A program made the position numbers and the translations under genes. The notes beneath the pieces were generated by a model that did no database searches, was not told the origin of the DNA, and saw only the letters and a program-made list of their open reading frames with translations. A stretch of DNA of 64,000 nt, taken from the NCBI GenBank assembly GCA_902826605.1, contig CADEFM010000001.1:186001-250000 (forward strand). Direction: 5' to 3'. Positions 17,450 to 26,234 of this stretch are shown here, one piece after another (within the stretch, counting starts at the first letter, position 1; each line of letters begins with the position of its first letter). Source of the stretch: an uncultured Acidobacteriota bacterium. Lineage in GTDB: Bacteria; Acidobacteriota; Terriglobia; Bryobacterales; Bryobacteraceae.

Positions 17450-18532
17450 ATGGCTCGAAAATCTTCCGTCAAGCAGCCCCCCAACGCACGTGCCAAAACC
17501 GCCAGAGGAGTCCGTTATGCCGACGCCGGAGTGAGTATTGACGAGGCCGACCGCGCCGTCAGCTCCATTCGCACGATGGCGCGCAAGACGTTTACCAGCG
17601 GCGTGCTCACGGACATCGGCAGCTTTGGCGGAGGCTTCCGCCTGCGCGGTTACCGCGATCCGGTGCTGGTATCTTCCGCCGATGGCGTGGGCACCAAATT
17701 GAAGCTGGCATTCTTAACCGGGCGTCACTCGACCATTGGTGAGGACCTGGTGAATCACTGCGTGAACGACATTGCCGTACAGGGTGCGACGCCTCTATTT
17801 TTTTTGGATTACTTCGCCGTCGGCAAGCTCGATGCACGCGTGGCGTCCGAGGTGATTTCCGGGATTGCGCGCGGATGCTCGGCCAACGGTTGTGCGTTGA
17901 TCGGCGGCGAAACCGCTGAGATGCCGGGCTTTTACGCGCCCGGCGAGTATGATCTGGCTGGTTTCATCGTCGGAGCGGTGGAACGCAAAAGGATGATCAC
18001 CGGCGAAAAGATTCGTTCGGGCGACGTGCTCATAGGCTTGCCTTCGAGCGGTCTGCACACCAACGGATATTCGCTCGCGCGCAAGCTCCTGTTTGAAGTG
18101 GCGGGACACGCTCCTGACGCGCGGCTCAGCGAGCTCGAATCCAGCATCGCCGACGAACTGCTGAAGCTCCACCGCAGTTATTTGAAACCGCTGCGAGCGC
18201 TAGACGATGCAGGCATCCTCAGAGGCGCGGCGCACATCACTGGAGGCGGCATCACCGACAACACGCCGCGAATTTTGCCGAAGGGCTTGGGCGTGCGCAT
18301 CGACCTGGGCACCTGGCCCGTTCTTCCCATTTTCGACGTGCTGCGAAAAATCGGTCAGATTCCGTTGAATGACTGGCGCCGGACATTCAATCTGGGGATC
18401 GGCATGATCTTCGTGGTGCCCTCGCGGAAGCTGTCCGAGGCGGGCCGCATTCTCGATGCACTCAAGGAGCCGTGGTTCCCCATCGGCGCGGTCATTCCCG
18501 CGCGTGGCGCCGAACGGGTGATTTACGAGTGA
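17450..18532 (+). CDS. purM: phosphoribosylformylglycinamidine cyclo-ligase (AIR synthetase)
   Basis: The product has 360 residues, close to the family length with a basic N-terminal extension of about 22. The PurM core is clear: YADAGVSIDEAD, DIGSFGGGF, SSADGVGTKLKLA, the VNDIAVQGATPLFFLDY segment with metal/ATP-binding Asn-Asp, GCALIGGETAEMPG and GGGITDNTPRILP. It converts FGAM plus ATP to AIR in purine synthesis. There is no Shine-Dalgarno sequence before the ATG; a TATAAG hexamer 6 bp upstream suggests a very short or absent leader. The stop overlaps the GTG of purN by 4 bp (GTGA), so the two genes are co-translated. The GTGTAC repeat array just upstream is the likely control element. Confidence 0.96.
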   Translation: MARKSSVKQPPNARAKTARGVRYADAGVSIDEADRAVSSIRTMARKTFTSGVLTDIGSFGGGFRLRGYRDPVLVSSADGVGTKLKLAFLTGRHSTIGEDLVNHCVNDIAVQGATPLFFLDYFAVGKLDARVASEVISGIARGCSANGCALIGGETAEMPGFYAPGEYDLAGFIVGAVERKRMITGEKIRSGDVLIGLPSSGLHTNGYSLARKLLFEVAGHAPDARLSELESSIADELLKLHRSYLKPLRALDDAGILRGAAHITGGGITDNTPRILPKGLGVRIDLGTWPVLPIFDVLRKIGQIPLNDWRRTFNLGIGMIFVVPSRKLSEAGRILDALKEPWFPIGAVIPARGAERVIYE

Positions 18533-19122
18533 GTAAACGGCTAGGCATCCTGTTATCCGGCCGGGGTTCGAATTTCATAGCGATCGCGGACTCGGTCGCG
18601 GCGGGCCGCCTGGATGTGGAGATCGCCGTCGTGATCTCGAATCGCGCCGACGCCCCCGGCTTGCTGGCCGCCCACAGCCGCGGACTCAACGCTGTTCTGC
18701 TTCCATCGCGTGGCATGGAACGGGAAGCTTATGACCGCCAGCTCGCCGCCGAGATTCGTAAGAACAACGTCGATCTGATCTGCCTGGCGGGTTATTTGCG
18801 CTTGCTGAGCCCGTGGTTCATTCGCGAATTTCCGATGCGGATTCTGAACATCCATCCGTCGTTGCTGCCCGCATTCCCTGGTCTGGACGCGCAACGTCAG
18901 GCGCTGGAACATGGCGTGAAGTTCTCCGGCTGCACTGTGCACTACGTGGATGAGGGGCTTGATTCAGGCCCTATCATTCAACAGGCGGTAGTGCCCGTGC
19001 TGGAAGGCGACACCCTCGAAGCGCTTTCCGCGCGCATATTGAGGGAAGAGCACCGAATCTATAGCGAAGCGATTGGGCTTTTGACGGGGGGGAAGAGAAT
19101 TCTTGGTAGTGGTTCAGTTTGA
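18529..19122 (+). CDS. purN: phosphoribosylglycinamide formyltransferase (GAR transformylase)
   Basis: The product has 197 residues from the GTG overlapping the purM stop (GTGA). The chain begins SKRLGILLSGRGSNF, the 5'-phosphate loop of the family. Catalytic motifs are LAGYLRLLSPWFI, NIHPSLLPAFPG (the Asn-Ile-His triad) and HYVDEGLDSGPIIQQ with the catalytic Asp. It transfers a formyl group from 10-formyl-THF to GAR. A slightly longer frame upstream lies inside purM and is not needed. The 3' end overlaps a doubtful minus-strand frame by 9 bp. Confidence 0.96.
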   Translation: MSKRLGILLSGRGSNFIAIADSVAAGRLDVEIAVVISNRADAPGLLAAHSRGLNAVLLPSRGMEREAYDRQLAAEIRKNNVDLICLAGYLRLLSPWFIREFPMRILNIHPSLLPAFPGLDAQRQALEHGVKFSGCTVHYVDEGLDSGPIIQQAVVPVLEGDTLEALSARILREEHRIYSEAIGLLTGGKRILGSGSV

Positions 19123-19494
19123 ATTGCCGTCCGCTTCCTCGTACGACGTTGGGTTTGCGAAATAGTAGCCCCTTTGGAGCGTTTTCTCGCGGAGGATGTT
19201 CAGAAGACGGTACTCGTGAAAAAAGACTCGGAACGTTGTTCCTGCACGGACGATTGATTTTATCTTACACTCACAACAAATCACGGCAGGAGATCCCTTA
19301 AATCTTCGGCGATGGATTCGGATGGGTGTTCCCGTGACCATGGCATTTTCACAGTACTGAGCCACCAGAGCGTAGGTCTCGATGCTCTCCACGCTGGAGT
19401 CGCTGATCCACGTGTTGCGGTACTCACGCATGCCGTTGCGTGGCGTTGGGGCAAGGCGCGAACGCAAGTAAAAGTGTAAAAGTTTTGATTCCAT
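19114..19494 (-). CDS. doubtful hypothetical protein
   Basis: A 126-residue frame from the ATG at 19494 (MESKLLHFYLRSRL). It contains a Cys pair (VICCECKIKS) and a basic, aromatic tail (EYRLLNILREKTLQRGYYF). I recognise no family. The base composition is lower in GC than the neighbours, and a different frame over part of the same stretch is also open, so coding status is weak. The 3' end overlaps purN by 9 bp. It could be a small accessory gene or a remnant. Confidence 0.3.
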   Translation of the reverse strand: MESKLLHFYLRSRLAPTPRNGMREYRNTWISDSSVESIETYALVAQYCENAMVTGTPIRIHRRRFKGSPAVICCECKIKSIVRAGTTFRVFFHEYRLLNILREKTLQRGYYFANPTSYEEADGNSN

Positions 19495-19829
19495 GGCATA
19501 ATCATACCTCCCGAGGAAGTAAGCCAAGACGCCCGCGCGATCCAAACCTACACTAGCGCGTTTAGTGGTATCTCGTCGGGGGGATGGACGGTTCGCCGCT
19601 GCCGAAGGTCATCTCGCTGCCGTGGCATTTGTCAAAGCTAGGCCGTCTAGAGGGGGAAGCCCGCTGGGGCGGTTAGTCTTCGTCTCTTCTTCTACATCTG
19701 GATTGTACTCGCTCCTCCAACGATCCGTATCCGAATGACGCGTGCTGTTGCTGGTCTTCTCGGCGCATATAGACAAGACGCCTTCTCTCGCCGTTTGGAT
19801 ACTTCTCGACGGGGCTTTTCAACAGCCTG
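19495..19829. other. intergenic stretch without supported gene
   Basis: About 335 bp with lower GC than the surroundings. I find no convincing gene, tRNA or terminator. It separates the purMN pair from the mqn genes and together with the weak frames on both sides looks like a region of gene decay or foreign sequence. Confidence 0.5.
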
Positions 19830-20039
19830 TTAAGTCTTAGATTTCGGGGGATTCCTTTTTGCCCACCATATCCAACCAGCGCATATTACGCCGACGATAG
19901 TAGCCTTTACCGGTTCGTCAGTGATGAAAATCACAAGCCCGAACAACGGTACCCATAACACCGGAACAAAGACAAGCAAGATTATGCACCCAAGAATAAG
20001 ACCCACGAGTATGCTTACTGAATCGGGGTTATCTCGCAT
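19830..20039 (-). CDS. small predicted membrane protein
   Basis: A 69-residue frame with two strong hydrophobic helices (ILVGLILGCIILLVFVPVLW and ATIVGVICAGWIWWA) and a basic C-terminus (KRNPPKSKT) that would face the cytoplasm. The regular hydrophobic pattern argues for coding, but there is no clear ribosome binding site at a good distance (AGGA lies well upstream) and no family is recognised. It lies upstream of, and in the opposite role to, nothing obvious: mqnE ends 88 bp away on the same strand. Confidence 0.45.
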   Translation of the reverse strand: MRDNPDSVSILVGLILGCIILLVFVPVLWVPLFGLVIFITDEPVKATIVGVICAGWIWWAKRNPPKSKT

Positions 20040-20126
20040 CCGTCAATTATCCTGGGAAAATTATGTGGATGTGACTCCATCAAAGGCTGAAAGGTGACGG
20101 TTGCACCTTGCACTTGGCTAGTCAGC

Positions 20127-21251
20127 TTACACCAGCACCGTAAACACGTTTTCCTGCTCTTTGCGCTCCACCGGATGATATAGCGTGTCGCGTTCGAGCG
20201 GCTCGCGTCCTGCTTCGCGGATCAGGCGAAGCAGTTCGCCGCGGTGGAGATTGCCGCCGGTATCTCCGCCCGCGTCCCGGTAGATTTTTTCTTCCACTAC
20301 CGTGCCGTCCAGGTCGTCGGCTCCAAAACGCAGGGCGATCTGCGCGATCTTGGGAGTCATCATCACCCAGTAAGCCTTGATGTGCGGGATGTTATCGAGC
20401 ATCAGCCGCGCTACCGCGATCTCCCGCACGTCATTGAACCCCGTGGTCTTCGGAATGTGATCGAGCGCCGTGTTGTCCGGGTGAAACGCCAGCGGGATGA
20501 AAGTCTGAAATCCGTGTGTGTCGTCCTGCAACGCACGCAGCTTCACCAGATGATCCACGCGGTCCTCTTCGGTTTCCAAGTGCCCATACAGCATGGTGCA
20601 GTTGGAAAGCAGGCCCATCTGATGCGCTTCGCGCGCCGTGTCCAGCCACTGCTGGCCGGAAAGCTTGTGATCGCAGATGATGCGCCGCACGCGTTCGGAG
20701 AAGACTTCCGCGCCGCCACCGGGCATCGAATCGACGCCGGCGTCTTTCAGCTTTGCCAGCACTTCGCGCGTTGAAAGCTTCGTCCGCTGTGCGAAGTACC
20801 CAATCTCAACCATGGTGAAGGCTTTCAAATGAACTCGCGGGTAGCGCTCTTTTAACCCGCGCAGCATGTCGCAATACCAATCGAGCGTCAGTTCCGGGTG
20901 CAATCCGCCGACGATATGAAATTCGGTCACTGCATCACGATAGCCTTCGCCCGCGCGATGCCAAATCTCGTCGAGCGACATCGTGTAGGCCTTGGGATCT
21001 TTCTTCTGTTTCCCGAATGCGCACAGTTTGCAACTGGCCACGCAGACATCAGTAGGGTTGATGTGCCGGTTCACGTTGAAGTACGTGGTGTTCCCATGCA
21101 AGCGCTCTCGCACCAGGTTCGCCATCCAACCTACGCCTAGCAGGTCGGGCGTGCGATACAGCGTCAGACCTTCCTCCGGAGTCAGACGTTGGCCGCCTTC
21201 AACCTTGCTGCGAATTGCCAACAGGCGCGGATCGTGGAATTCAGGTGTCAT
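20127..21251 (-). CDS. mqnE: aminofutalosine synthase (radical SAM)
   Basis: The product has 374 residues from the ATG at 21251; a TTG three codons upstream is a weaker alternative. The radical SAM motif C70-x3-C74-x2-C77 (CVASCKLC) follows NRHINPTD, as in MqnE. Other family hallmarks are FHIVGGLHPEL, HLKAFTMVEIGYFA, DSMPGGGAEVF, MLYGHLETEEDRVDHL and DGTVVEEKI. MqnE joins chorismate-derived 3-(1-carboxyvinyloxy)benzoate to adenosine, the committed radical step of futalosine-dependent menaquinone synthesis. These motifs favour MqnE over MqnC. The ATG overlaps the stop of mqnP by 4 bp (ATGA), supporting both the start and a shared operon. Confidence 0.95.
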   Translation of the reverse strand: MTPEFHDPRLLAIRSKVEGGQRLTPEEGLTLYRTPDLLGVGWMANLVRERLHGNTTYFNVNRHINPTDVCVASCKLCAFGKQKKDPKAYTMSLDEIWHRAGEGYRDAVTEFHIVGGLHPELTLDWYCDMLRGLKERYPRVHLKAFTMVEIGYFAQRTKLSTREVLAKLKDAGVDSMPGGGAEVFSERVRRIICDHKLSGQQWLDTAREAHQMGLLSNCTMLYGHLETEEDRVDHLVKLRALQDDTHGFQTFIPLAFHPDNTALDHIPKTTGFNDVREIAVARLMLDNIPHIKAYWVMMTPKIAQIALRFGADDLDGTVVEEKIYRDAGGDTGGNLHRGELLRLIREAGREPLERDTLYHPVERKEQENVFTVLV

Positions 21252-22129
21252 CGCTTCCAAAAGATATCACTGGCCCAAAAAACAAAGAATATCACGCTCA
21301 CGTAACCATTCATGGTGAAGAACGCCGCGTCCACGCGGGAGAGATCGGCTGGCCACACGAGTTTGTGTTCCCAGAGCAGCAAGCCAGCCACGGCCGCCAC
21401 GCCCACCCACGCCAGCGTCCCCAGCCCAAATGATATTCCTAACATGAGCAGGCAGACCAACATCCCCATATGCAACAGGCGGGAAATCCACAGTGATCCC
21501 ACGATGCCGAGTCGTTTCGGCATGCTGAATAAGCCAGCGTGCGAATCAAACTCGTAATCCTGACAGGCATAAATGATGTCGAAACCGGCAGTCCACATGG
21601 TGACGGCGGCGGTCAGCCACAGAATGCGGGGGTCCAGTTCTCCGCGCATCGCGATCCAGGCGCCCGCGGGAGCGATGCCCAGGCAGAATCCCAACACAAT
21701 GTGTGAAAACGAGGTGAAGCGTTTTGTGTAGGAATAGAACATCAGAATCGCAAGTGCGACCGGGGCAAGTTTCATACACAAGGGATTCAGCTGCCCTGCG
21801 GCGATCAGAAAAACAAACGTCCAAAGCGCAATAAACCCCCAGGCGAAGCGCCGCGACAGCAGGCCGGCAGGCAGGTGGCGCATCTTCGTGCGCGGATTCC
21901 GTCCGTCGATATCGGCGTCCAGCACGCGGTTAAACGCCATCGCCACCGACCGCGCGGACACCATGCACACTACGATCCACGCCAGCTTGCCCCACAAGCC
22001 ATACCGGACAAAGCCCCCATCGCGCCACGCTAGCAGCGCGCCGGTCAGCGCAAAGGGCAGCGCAAACACGGAGTGCTCGAACTTGATCATGTCCAGTGTG
22101 AGCCGGACCCGTGTGAGGAATGTGGGCAA
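21248..22129 (-). CDS. mqnP: UbiA-family prenyltransferase of the futalosine menaquinone pathway (MqnP-type)
   Basis: The product has 293 residues and about eight hydrophobic helices. The first Asp-rich motif is NRVLDADIDGRNPRTK (NDxxDxxxD type) and the second is YACQDYEFDSHAGLFSMPKRLG (DxxxD type); both bind Mg-prenyl diphosphate in UbiA enzymes. The start MIKFEHSVFALPFALTGAL segment is typical of the MqnP branch, annotated as a 4-hydroxybenzoate octaprenyltransferase-like protein. It would attach the prenyl chain to 1,4-dihydroxy-6-naphthoate. Overlap with mqnE by 4 bp and their shared pathway strengthen the call. It acts in the cytoplasmic membrane. Confidence 0.88.
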   Translation of the reverse strand: MPTFLTRVRLTLDMIKFEHSVFALPFALTGALLAWRDGGFVRYGLWGKLAWIVVCMVSARSVAMAFNRVLDADIDGRNPRTKMRHLPAGLLSRRFAWGFIALWTFVFLIAAGQLNPLCMKLAPVALAILMFYSYTKRFTSFSHIVLGFCLGIAPAGAWIAMRGELDPRILWLTAAVTMWTAGFDIIYACQDYEFDSHAGLFSMPKRLGIVGSLWISRLLHMGMLVCLLMLGISFGLGTLAWVGVAAVAGLLLWEHKLVWPADLSRVDAAFFTMNGYVSVIFFVFWASDIFWKR

Positions 22130-22146
22130 GCTACTATTCTAGGGGA

Positions 22147-22605
22147 ATGCCCGTTCCTCTCGTGCGTGCGTGGGCGGCGGCCGCCGTGGTGTGCATGACG
22201 GCGTGCTCCAGCGGCAACGTCACGAATGACGTCAACACCACAGTGGTTGGTTTTCCCAACGGAACCCAGATCACCGCTGAGGTCAAGCGCCAGGAATACG
22301 ATTTGTTGCGAGGCATGATGTATCGTGACTCCCTCCCGCCGGATCGCGGCATGCTGTTCGCGCACCCTTCCGAAGACACCTTCCGCTATTGGATGTACCA
22401 AACCAGAATCCCCCTGGACATCATCTGGCTGAGCCGCGATCACCGCATTGTGGAGATGTCCCTGGATACGCCGCCATGTGCTTCAGAAAAGGCCAGCGAG
22501 TGCGCCAACTATGGCGGGAATCAGAAATCGCAGTACGTGCTGGAAGTGAATGCGGGAGTGGCGGCCAAGAACGGTCTGAAAGTCGGAGATTTTCTGGATT
22601 TCTAG
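22147..22605 (+). CDS. DUF192 family lipoprotein
   Basis: The product has 152 residues. The ATG at 22147 gives a signal sequence ending in VVCMTAC, with Cys as the probable lipidation site. The body contains VKRQEYDLLRGMMYRDSLPPDRGMLF, TFRYWMYQTRIPLDIIWLSRDHRIV and GLKVGDFLDF, which together define DUF192 (COG1430). The function of the family is not established. A 9-codon upstream extension would overlap the divergent mqnP start and is not used. The gene stands first of several plus-strand genes but has 60 bp before the phosphatase. Confidence 0.85.
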   Translation: MPVPLVRAWAAAAVVCMTACSSGNVTNDVNTTVVGFPNGTQITAEVKRQEYDLLRGMMYRDSLPPDRGMLFAHPSEDTFRYWMYQTRIPLDIIWLSRDHRIVEMSLDTPPCASEKASECANYGGNQKSQYVLEVNAGVAAKNGLKVGDFLDF

Positions 22606-22666
22606 CGCTCTCCGGGCCTGCGCCCGAAATTTCATGCGGTTGTTACAGTGCTTACAGGTTAAACTG

Positions 22667-24226
22667 ATGGTTCTTATGTTTGTCCGCGTGAGAATACTGC
22701 TGGTGCTCATGTGCGCCGCGTTACCCATGGCTGCGCAGCAGAAGCGCCCCGCGGCAGCTCCCGTGCCCCGGCAACCCAAACTGGTCTTGGCAATTATGAT
22801 CGACCAGTTTCGCTATGAATTTCTCACCCGATTCCGCAGCGAATACACGGGCGGTTTGAAGCGCATGATGGAAGAGGGCGCGAATTTCACCAACGCGCGC
22901 TATCGCCATTTTCCCACCGTCACCGCAACCGGACATGCCACTCTGCTCACGGGGGCAACGCCCGCGGCCACGGGCATCATCGAGAACCAATGGTGGGATC
23001 GCAAAACGTCCGCAACCGTCACCAGCGTCTCCGACGCCAGTACTCGCTTACTCGGCGCGGAGGGTTCGGGGGTTTCCCCGCGGCGCCTGTTGCAATCCAC
23101 GGTGGGTGATGAATTGCGCGTCTCTGGCAAGGGTGGCAAAGTGATCGGAATTTCTATCAAGGATCGCAGCGCCATCTTGCCGGTGGGGCACTCGGCTGAC
23201 GCGGCCTATTGGTTGGATGCGGTCACGGGGAATTTTGTCAGCAGCACGTACTATTTCCGCGCTCTTCCCGCGTGGGCGGACGAATTCAATAAATCCAAGC
23301 CAGCCGACAAATATGCCGGCCATGAATGGCTGAAACACAAGATGCCGTCCACTACCGGGCGGCTACTCTATGACGATATCGATACTACGCCCTTCACGAA
23401 CGAATTATTGCAGCAGTTCACATTGAAAGCGTTGGCCGCCGAAAAGCTTGGCGCAGGGATAAAAACCGACTTGTTGGCAGTCAGCTATTCCGGCAACGAT
23501 CTGGTGGGTCATGAATACGGGCCAGATTCCGAGGAAGCCCACGATATGGCTCTGCGCGTGGACCGCCTGATCGGGGATTTGCTGCGCGCCGCCGAGGCGC
23601 AGGCTGGCGCAGGCAACGTACTGGCGGTGCTGTCGGCAGATCATGGAGTCGCACCCGTTCCGGAAGACAATATCAACCGTAAATTGCCAGGAGGCCGGCT
23701 GGATTTGGCGCACTTGCGCGCGGCGTTGGAACGGGTTTTGACAGACAAGTTCGGCGGCTCGCAATGGGTCGCCTATATGGCAGGCGGGTCGGTTTATCTG
23801 AATCCTGTGACCCTGGCGTCCCGGGCGGCGAAGGCAGCCGATGTTGAAGATGTGGCTGCAAATGCGTTGCGTGCATTGCCCCATGTCTTCCGGGTCTACA
23901 CGCGTGAGCAACTATTAAACGGCGGCGTGGCCGGGGACGAATTCGGTACCGGTGTGCGCAACGGTTTCAATGCGGTCCGTTCGCCGGATTTGACGGTGCT
24001 GCTAGACCCCTACTGGATCGCCAGACTCAATACCGGCACTACTCATGGAACGCTCTTTGATTACGATACACACGTTCCGCTCCTGTTTTGGGGCTCCCGG
24101 ATCAAATCCGGCCAATATCGCCAAAGTGTGACGCCAAACGATATCGCCCCAACACTCTCGGACTTGCTCGGTATTGCAACCCCCAGCGGCAGTTCTGGCC
24201 GGGTGCTGTTTGAAATGTTCAAATGA
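22667..24226 (+). CDS. PafA/SPAP-like alkaline phosphatase
   Basis: The product has 519 residues with a signal peptide (ILLVLMCAALPMAAQQ). It has the alkaline phosphatase superfamily layout: IMIDQFRYEF with the first metal Asp, a nucleophile Thr in FPTVTATGHATLLTG, and late metal ligands in VLSADHGVAP and TTHGTLFDYDTHVPLLFWG. The ISIKDRSAILPVGH segment carries the Lys-x-Arg pair that is characteristic of PafA-type phosphate monoesterases rather than NPP diesterases. It would release phosphate from organic esters in the periplasm. The start is uncertain: ATGs at 22634, 22667 and 22676 are in frame; the middle one has AGG eight bases upstream. Confidence 0.85.
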   Translation: MVLMFVRVRILLVLMCAALPMAAQQKRPAAAPVPRQPKLVLAIMIDQFRYEFLTRFRSEYTGGLKRMMEEGANFTNARYRHFPTVTATGHATLLTGATPAATGIIENQWWDRKTSATVTSVSDASTRLLGAEGSGVSPRRLLQSTVGDELRVSGKGGKVIGISIKDRSAILPVGHSADAAYWLDAVTGNFVSSTYYFRALPAWADEFNKSKPADKYAGHEWLKHKMPSTTGRLLYDDIDTTPFTNELLQQFTLKALAAEKLGAGIKTDLLAVSYSGNDLVGHEYGPDSEEAHDMALRVDRLIGDLLRAAEAQAGAGNVLAVLSADHGVAPVPEDNINRKLPGGRLDLAHLRAALERVLTDKFGGSQWVAYMAGGSVYLNPVTLASRAAKAADVEDVAANALRALPHVFRVYTREQLLNGGVAGDEFGTGVRNGFNAVRSPDLTVLLDPYWIARLNTGTTHGTLFDYDTHVPLLFWGSRIKSGQYRQSVTPNDIAPTLSDLLGIATPSGSSGRVLFEMFK

Positions 24227-24300
24227 CCGTTAACGTTGGGAACCTGCTCCCTCACGCAAACTACGCTAAAATAACAACAAAGGAGTCCGCCGAACCCTCT

Positions 24301-24819
24301 ATGTTCAGATCCTCATTCCTGCCCGCCTTGCTGGTCTGCGCGGCAGCTGTCCTGTCTCCATCTTTGGCTTCCGCGCAATTGAAGGTAGGGGTTATCAACA
24401 TGCAGAAAGCCATCTTGGAGACCGCCGAGATCAAAAAAGCGTCAGGGCTTATGCAATCCAAGTACAAGCCGCGGACGGACCAGCTGGAGACTCTGCAAAA
24501 AGACCTGGCTGAAATACAGGCGAAGCTGCAAAACCCGCAGACGCCCCCGGCGCTGCAAGCCGACCTGCAGGGGCAGGGGACTCTGAAGCAGCGCCAAGCC
24601 CAGCGCATCCAGGAAGATTTGCAGGCAGAAGTAGAACGGGACCGCAATGAAATTTTGCAGAAGGCCGCCGCCCGCATGACCGACGTAGTGAAAAAAATGG
24701 CCGATGAAAAGGCCTTGGACGTTGTCCTCGATTCCACCAACGCGGTGTTTTTCAAACCTGCGCTTGAAGTCACTGAAGAAGCCATCGCCGCCTACGACAA
24801 GACATTTCCACCTAAATAA
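24301..24819 (+). CDS. OmpH/Skp family periplasmic chaperone
   Basis: The product has 172 residues with a clear signal peptide (MFRSSFLPALLVCAAAVLSPSLASAQ). The mature chain starts LKVGVINMQKAILET, the beta strand typical of OmpH/Skp, then a long charged coiled coil (about 55-140) rich in Gln, Lys and Glu, and ends with the VVLDSTNAVFFKPALEVTEE strand. Skp holds unfolded outer-membrane proteins in the periplasm. The start at 24301 is preferred over an in-frame Met at 24223, which would overlap the phosphatase stop and bury the signal peptide. bamA and lpx genes, its usual neighbours, are not in view. Confidence 0.85.
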   Translation: MFRSSFLPALLVCAAAVLSPSLASAQLKVGVINMQKAILETAEIKKASGLMQSKYKPRTDQLETLQKDLAEIQAKLQNPQTPPALQADLQGQGTLKQRQAQRIQEDLQAEVERDRNEILQKAAARMTDVVKKMADEKALDVVLDSTNAVFFKPALEVTEEAIAAYDKTFPPK

Positions 24820-24840
24820 CGATCGGAAGCCCTTAGCACC

Positions 24841-25338
24841 ATGGCGGGATATCTGGACGAATCATACGGTGTAGCGGATGCACGGCGCGGTCGCATCGTT
24901 AAACGGATCATGCTATGGGGCTTGCTCGTCGTAATCCTAGGCGTCAGCGGTTTTTTCTATTTCCGCAATTTCAGCGAAGAACGGCAAGTCAACCGGTTTT
25001 TGGTCCTGCTGAAAGAGCAAAAGTATCAGGAAGCCTATGCGCTGTGGGATTCCCCGGAAACCCGCCGCTTTTATCCCGCCGAGAAATTTATCGAGGATTG
25101 GGGACCAGCCGGAACTTATAAGAACGCCACGGCTGTGAAAATCCAAGAGGTGGACGCGTGCAGTGGGGGAGTGGTATTCAGCATCGTCTATCCCGGCGTG
25201 GAAAATTTCGGCCTCTGGGTCGCTCGCGATACCAAGATCATCAGTTTTGCGCCGTGGGCCCGCTGCCCTGGACGGCATTTGCAGGTGATGGAGTTCCTGC
25301 GGTCGCGCTTTGGTAGCGGGCCACGCTCAGCGCGCTAG
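24841..25338 (+). CDS. single-span membrane protein of unknown function
   Basis: The product has 165 residues. A basic N-terminus is followed by a transmembrane helix at about 24-43 (LWGLLVVILGVSGFFYFRNF), then an outer globular part with FLVLLKEQKYQEAYALWDSPETRRFYPAEKFIEDWGP, the look of an NTF2/DUF4878-like fold. Two Cys (VDACSGG, ARCPGR) could form a disulfide outside the membrane. The lepB gene starts one base after its stop, so they are co-transcribed and perhaps co-translated. No specific function is proposed. Confidence 0.7.
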   Translation: MAGYLDESYGVADARRGRIVKRIMLWGLLVVILGVSGFFYFRNFSEERQVNRFLVLLKEQKYQEAYALWDSPETRRFYPAEKFIEDWGPAGTYKNATAVKIQEVDACSGGVVFSIVYPGVENFGLWVARDTKIISFAPWARCPGRHLQVMEFLRSRFGSGPRSAR

Positions 25339-25339
25339 A

Positions 25340-26230
25340 ATGGAGCCAGTGAGCCTCGATAACCCGACGGATTCTACGCCTCTGACTCCCGCCGCAACGG
25401 AACCGCCGCTCAATGGCGATGGGACGGTTGCGGAAGGCAGTTTGGACGCCGTAAACACCCAGGCCGCCGAAATTCCGCCGCCCATCCAGACTATTCCGGA
25501 TGGCGATCCCCCGCGTGGCGCGATCGCGGAATGGGCCATCACCATCCTCCTGCTGCTCTTCCTGACCACCACACTCGTGCAAGCGTATGTCATTCCAACG
25601 GGATCCATGGAAGATACATTGTTGATCGGGGATCACCTTCTGGTGGACAAGCTTGCCTTCGCACCGCCGGGTCCCGTCAGCAAATATTTGCTGCCCTATA
25701 CCGATGTTCAGCGTGGCGACATTATCGTCTTCCGATATCCCGTGGATATCCGCCAAACCTTTGTCAAACGCGCCATCGGGGTGCCGGGTGACCGCATTCG
25801 CATCGTCAACAAGGAAGTCTATCGGAACGGCGTAAAAATCGTGGAACCCTACAAATTTCACAAATCCGACTATCCTGACGCCTACCGCGATGAGTTTCCA
25901 AGCGAGCCGAATTCCATGGTCTATCCAGGGGCTATTGAAATGCTGACGAAGCATGCGGTCGATGGCGAGGTAGTCGTTCCACCGAACATGTTCTTCGCCA
26001 TGGGCGATAACCGAGATTCATCGCTCGATAGCCGCTATTGGGGTTTCGTGCCCAGGGAAAACATCATCGGCAAGCCGCTCATTGTGTACTGGTCTTATGA
26101 CGCGCCCACCAGCCAGTTGCAGGATCAGTCCATTGGTCTCGACCATGTGAAGGACGTGGCTTTGAACTTCTTTACGAAGACGCGCTGGAAACGCACTTTC
26201 ATGCTGATTCATCCGTACCGGGGCAATTAA
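25340..26230 (+). CDS. lepB: signal peptidase I (first of a tandem pair)
   Basis: The product has 296 residues. About 60 residues of Pro/Thr-rich cytoplasmic tail precede one membrane helix (about 65-83). The S26 catalytic dyad is Ser89 in PTGSME and Lys143 in QTFVKRAIGVPGDRI. The conserved FAMGDNRDSSLDSRYWGFVP box follows. The enzyme removes signal peptides from exported preproteins on the outer face of the membrane. The ATG at 25340 comes two bases after the previous stop codon; a further frame upstream overlaps that gene and is rejected. The second copy begins 5 bp after its stop. Confidence 0.93.
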   Translation: MEPVSLDNPTDSTPLTPAATEPPLNGDGTVAEGSLDAVNTQAAEIPPPIQTIPDGDPPRGAIAEWAITILLLLFLTTTLVQAYVIPTGSMEDTLLIGDHLLVDKLAFAPPGPVSKYLLPYTDVQRGDIIVFRYPVDIRQTFVKRAIGVPGDRIRIVNKEVYRNGVKIVEPYKFHKSDYPDAYRDEFPSEPNSMVYPGAIEMLTKHAVDGEVVVPPNMFFAMGDNRDSSLDSRYWGFVPRENIIGKPLIVYWSYDAPTSQLQDQSIGLDHVKDVALNFFTKTRWKRTFMLIHPYRGN

Positions 26231-26234
26231 CTGC

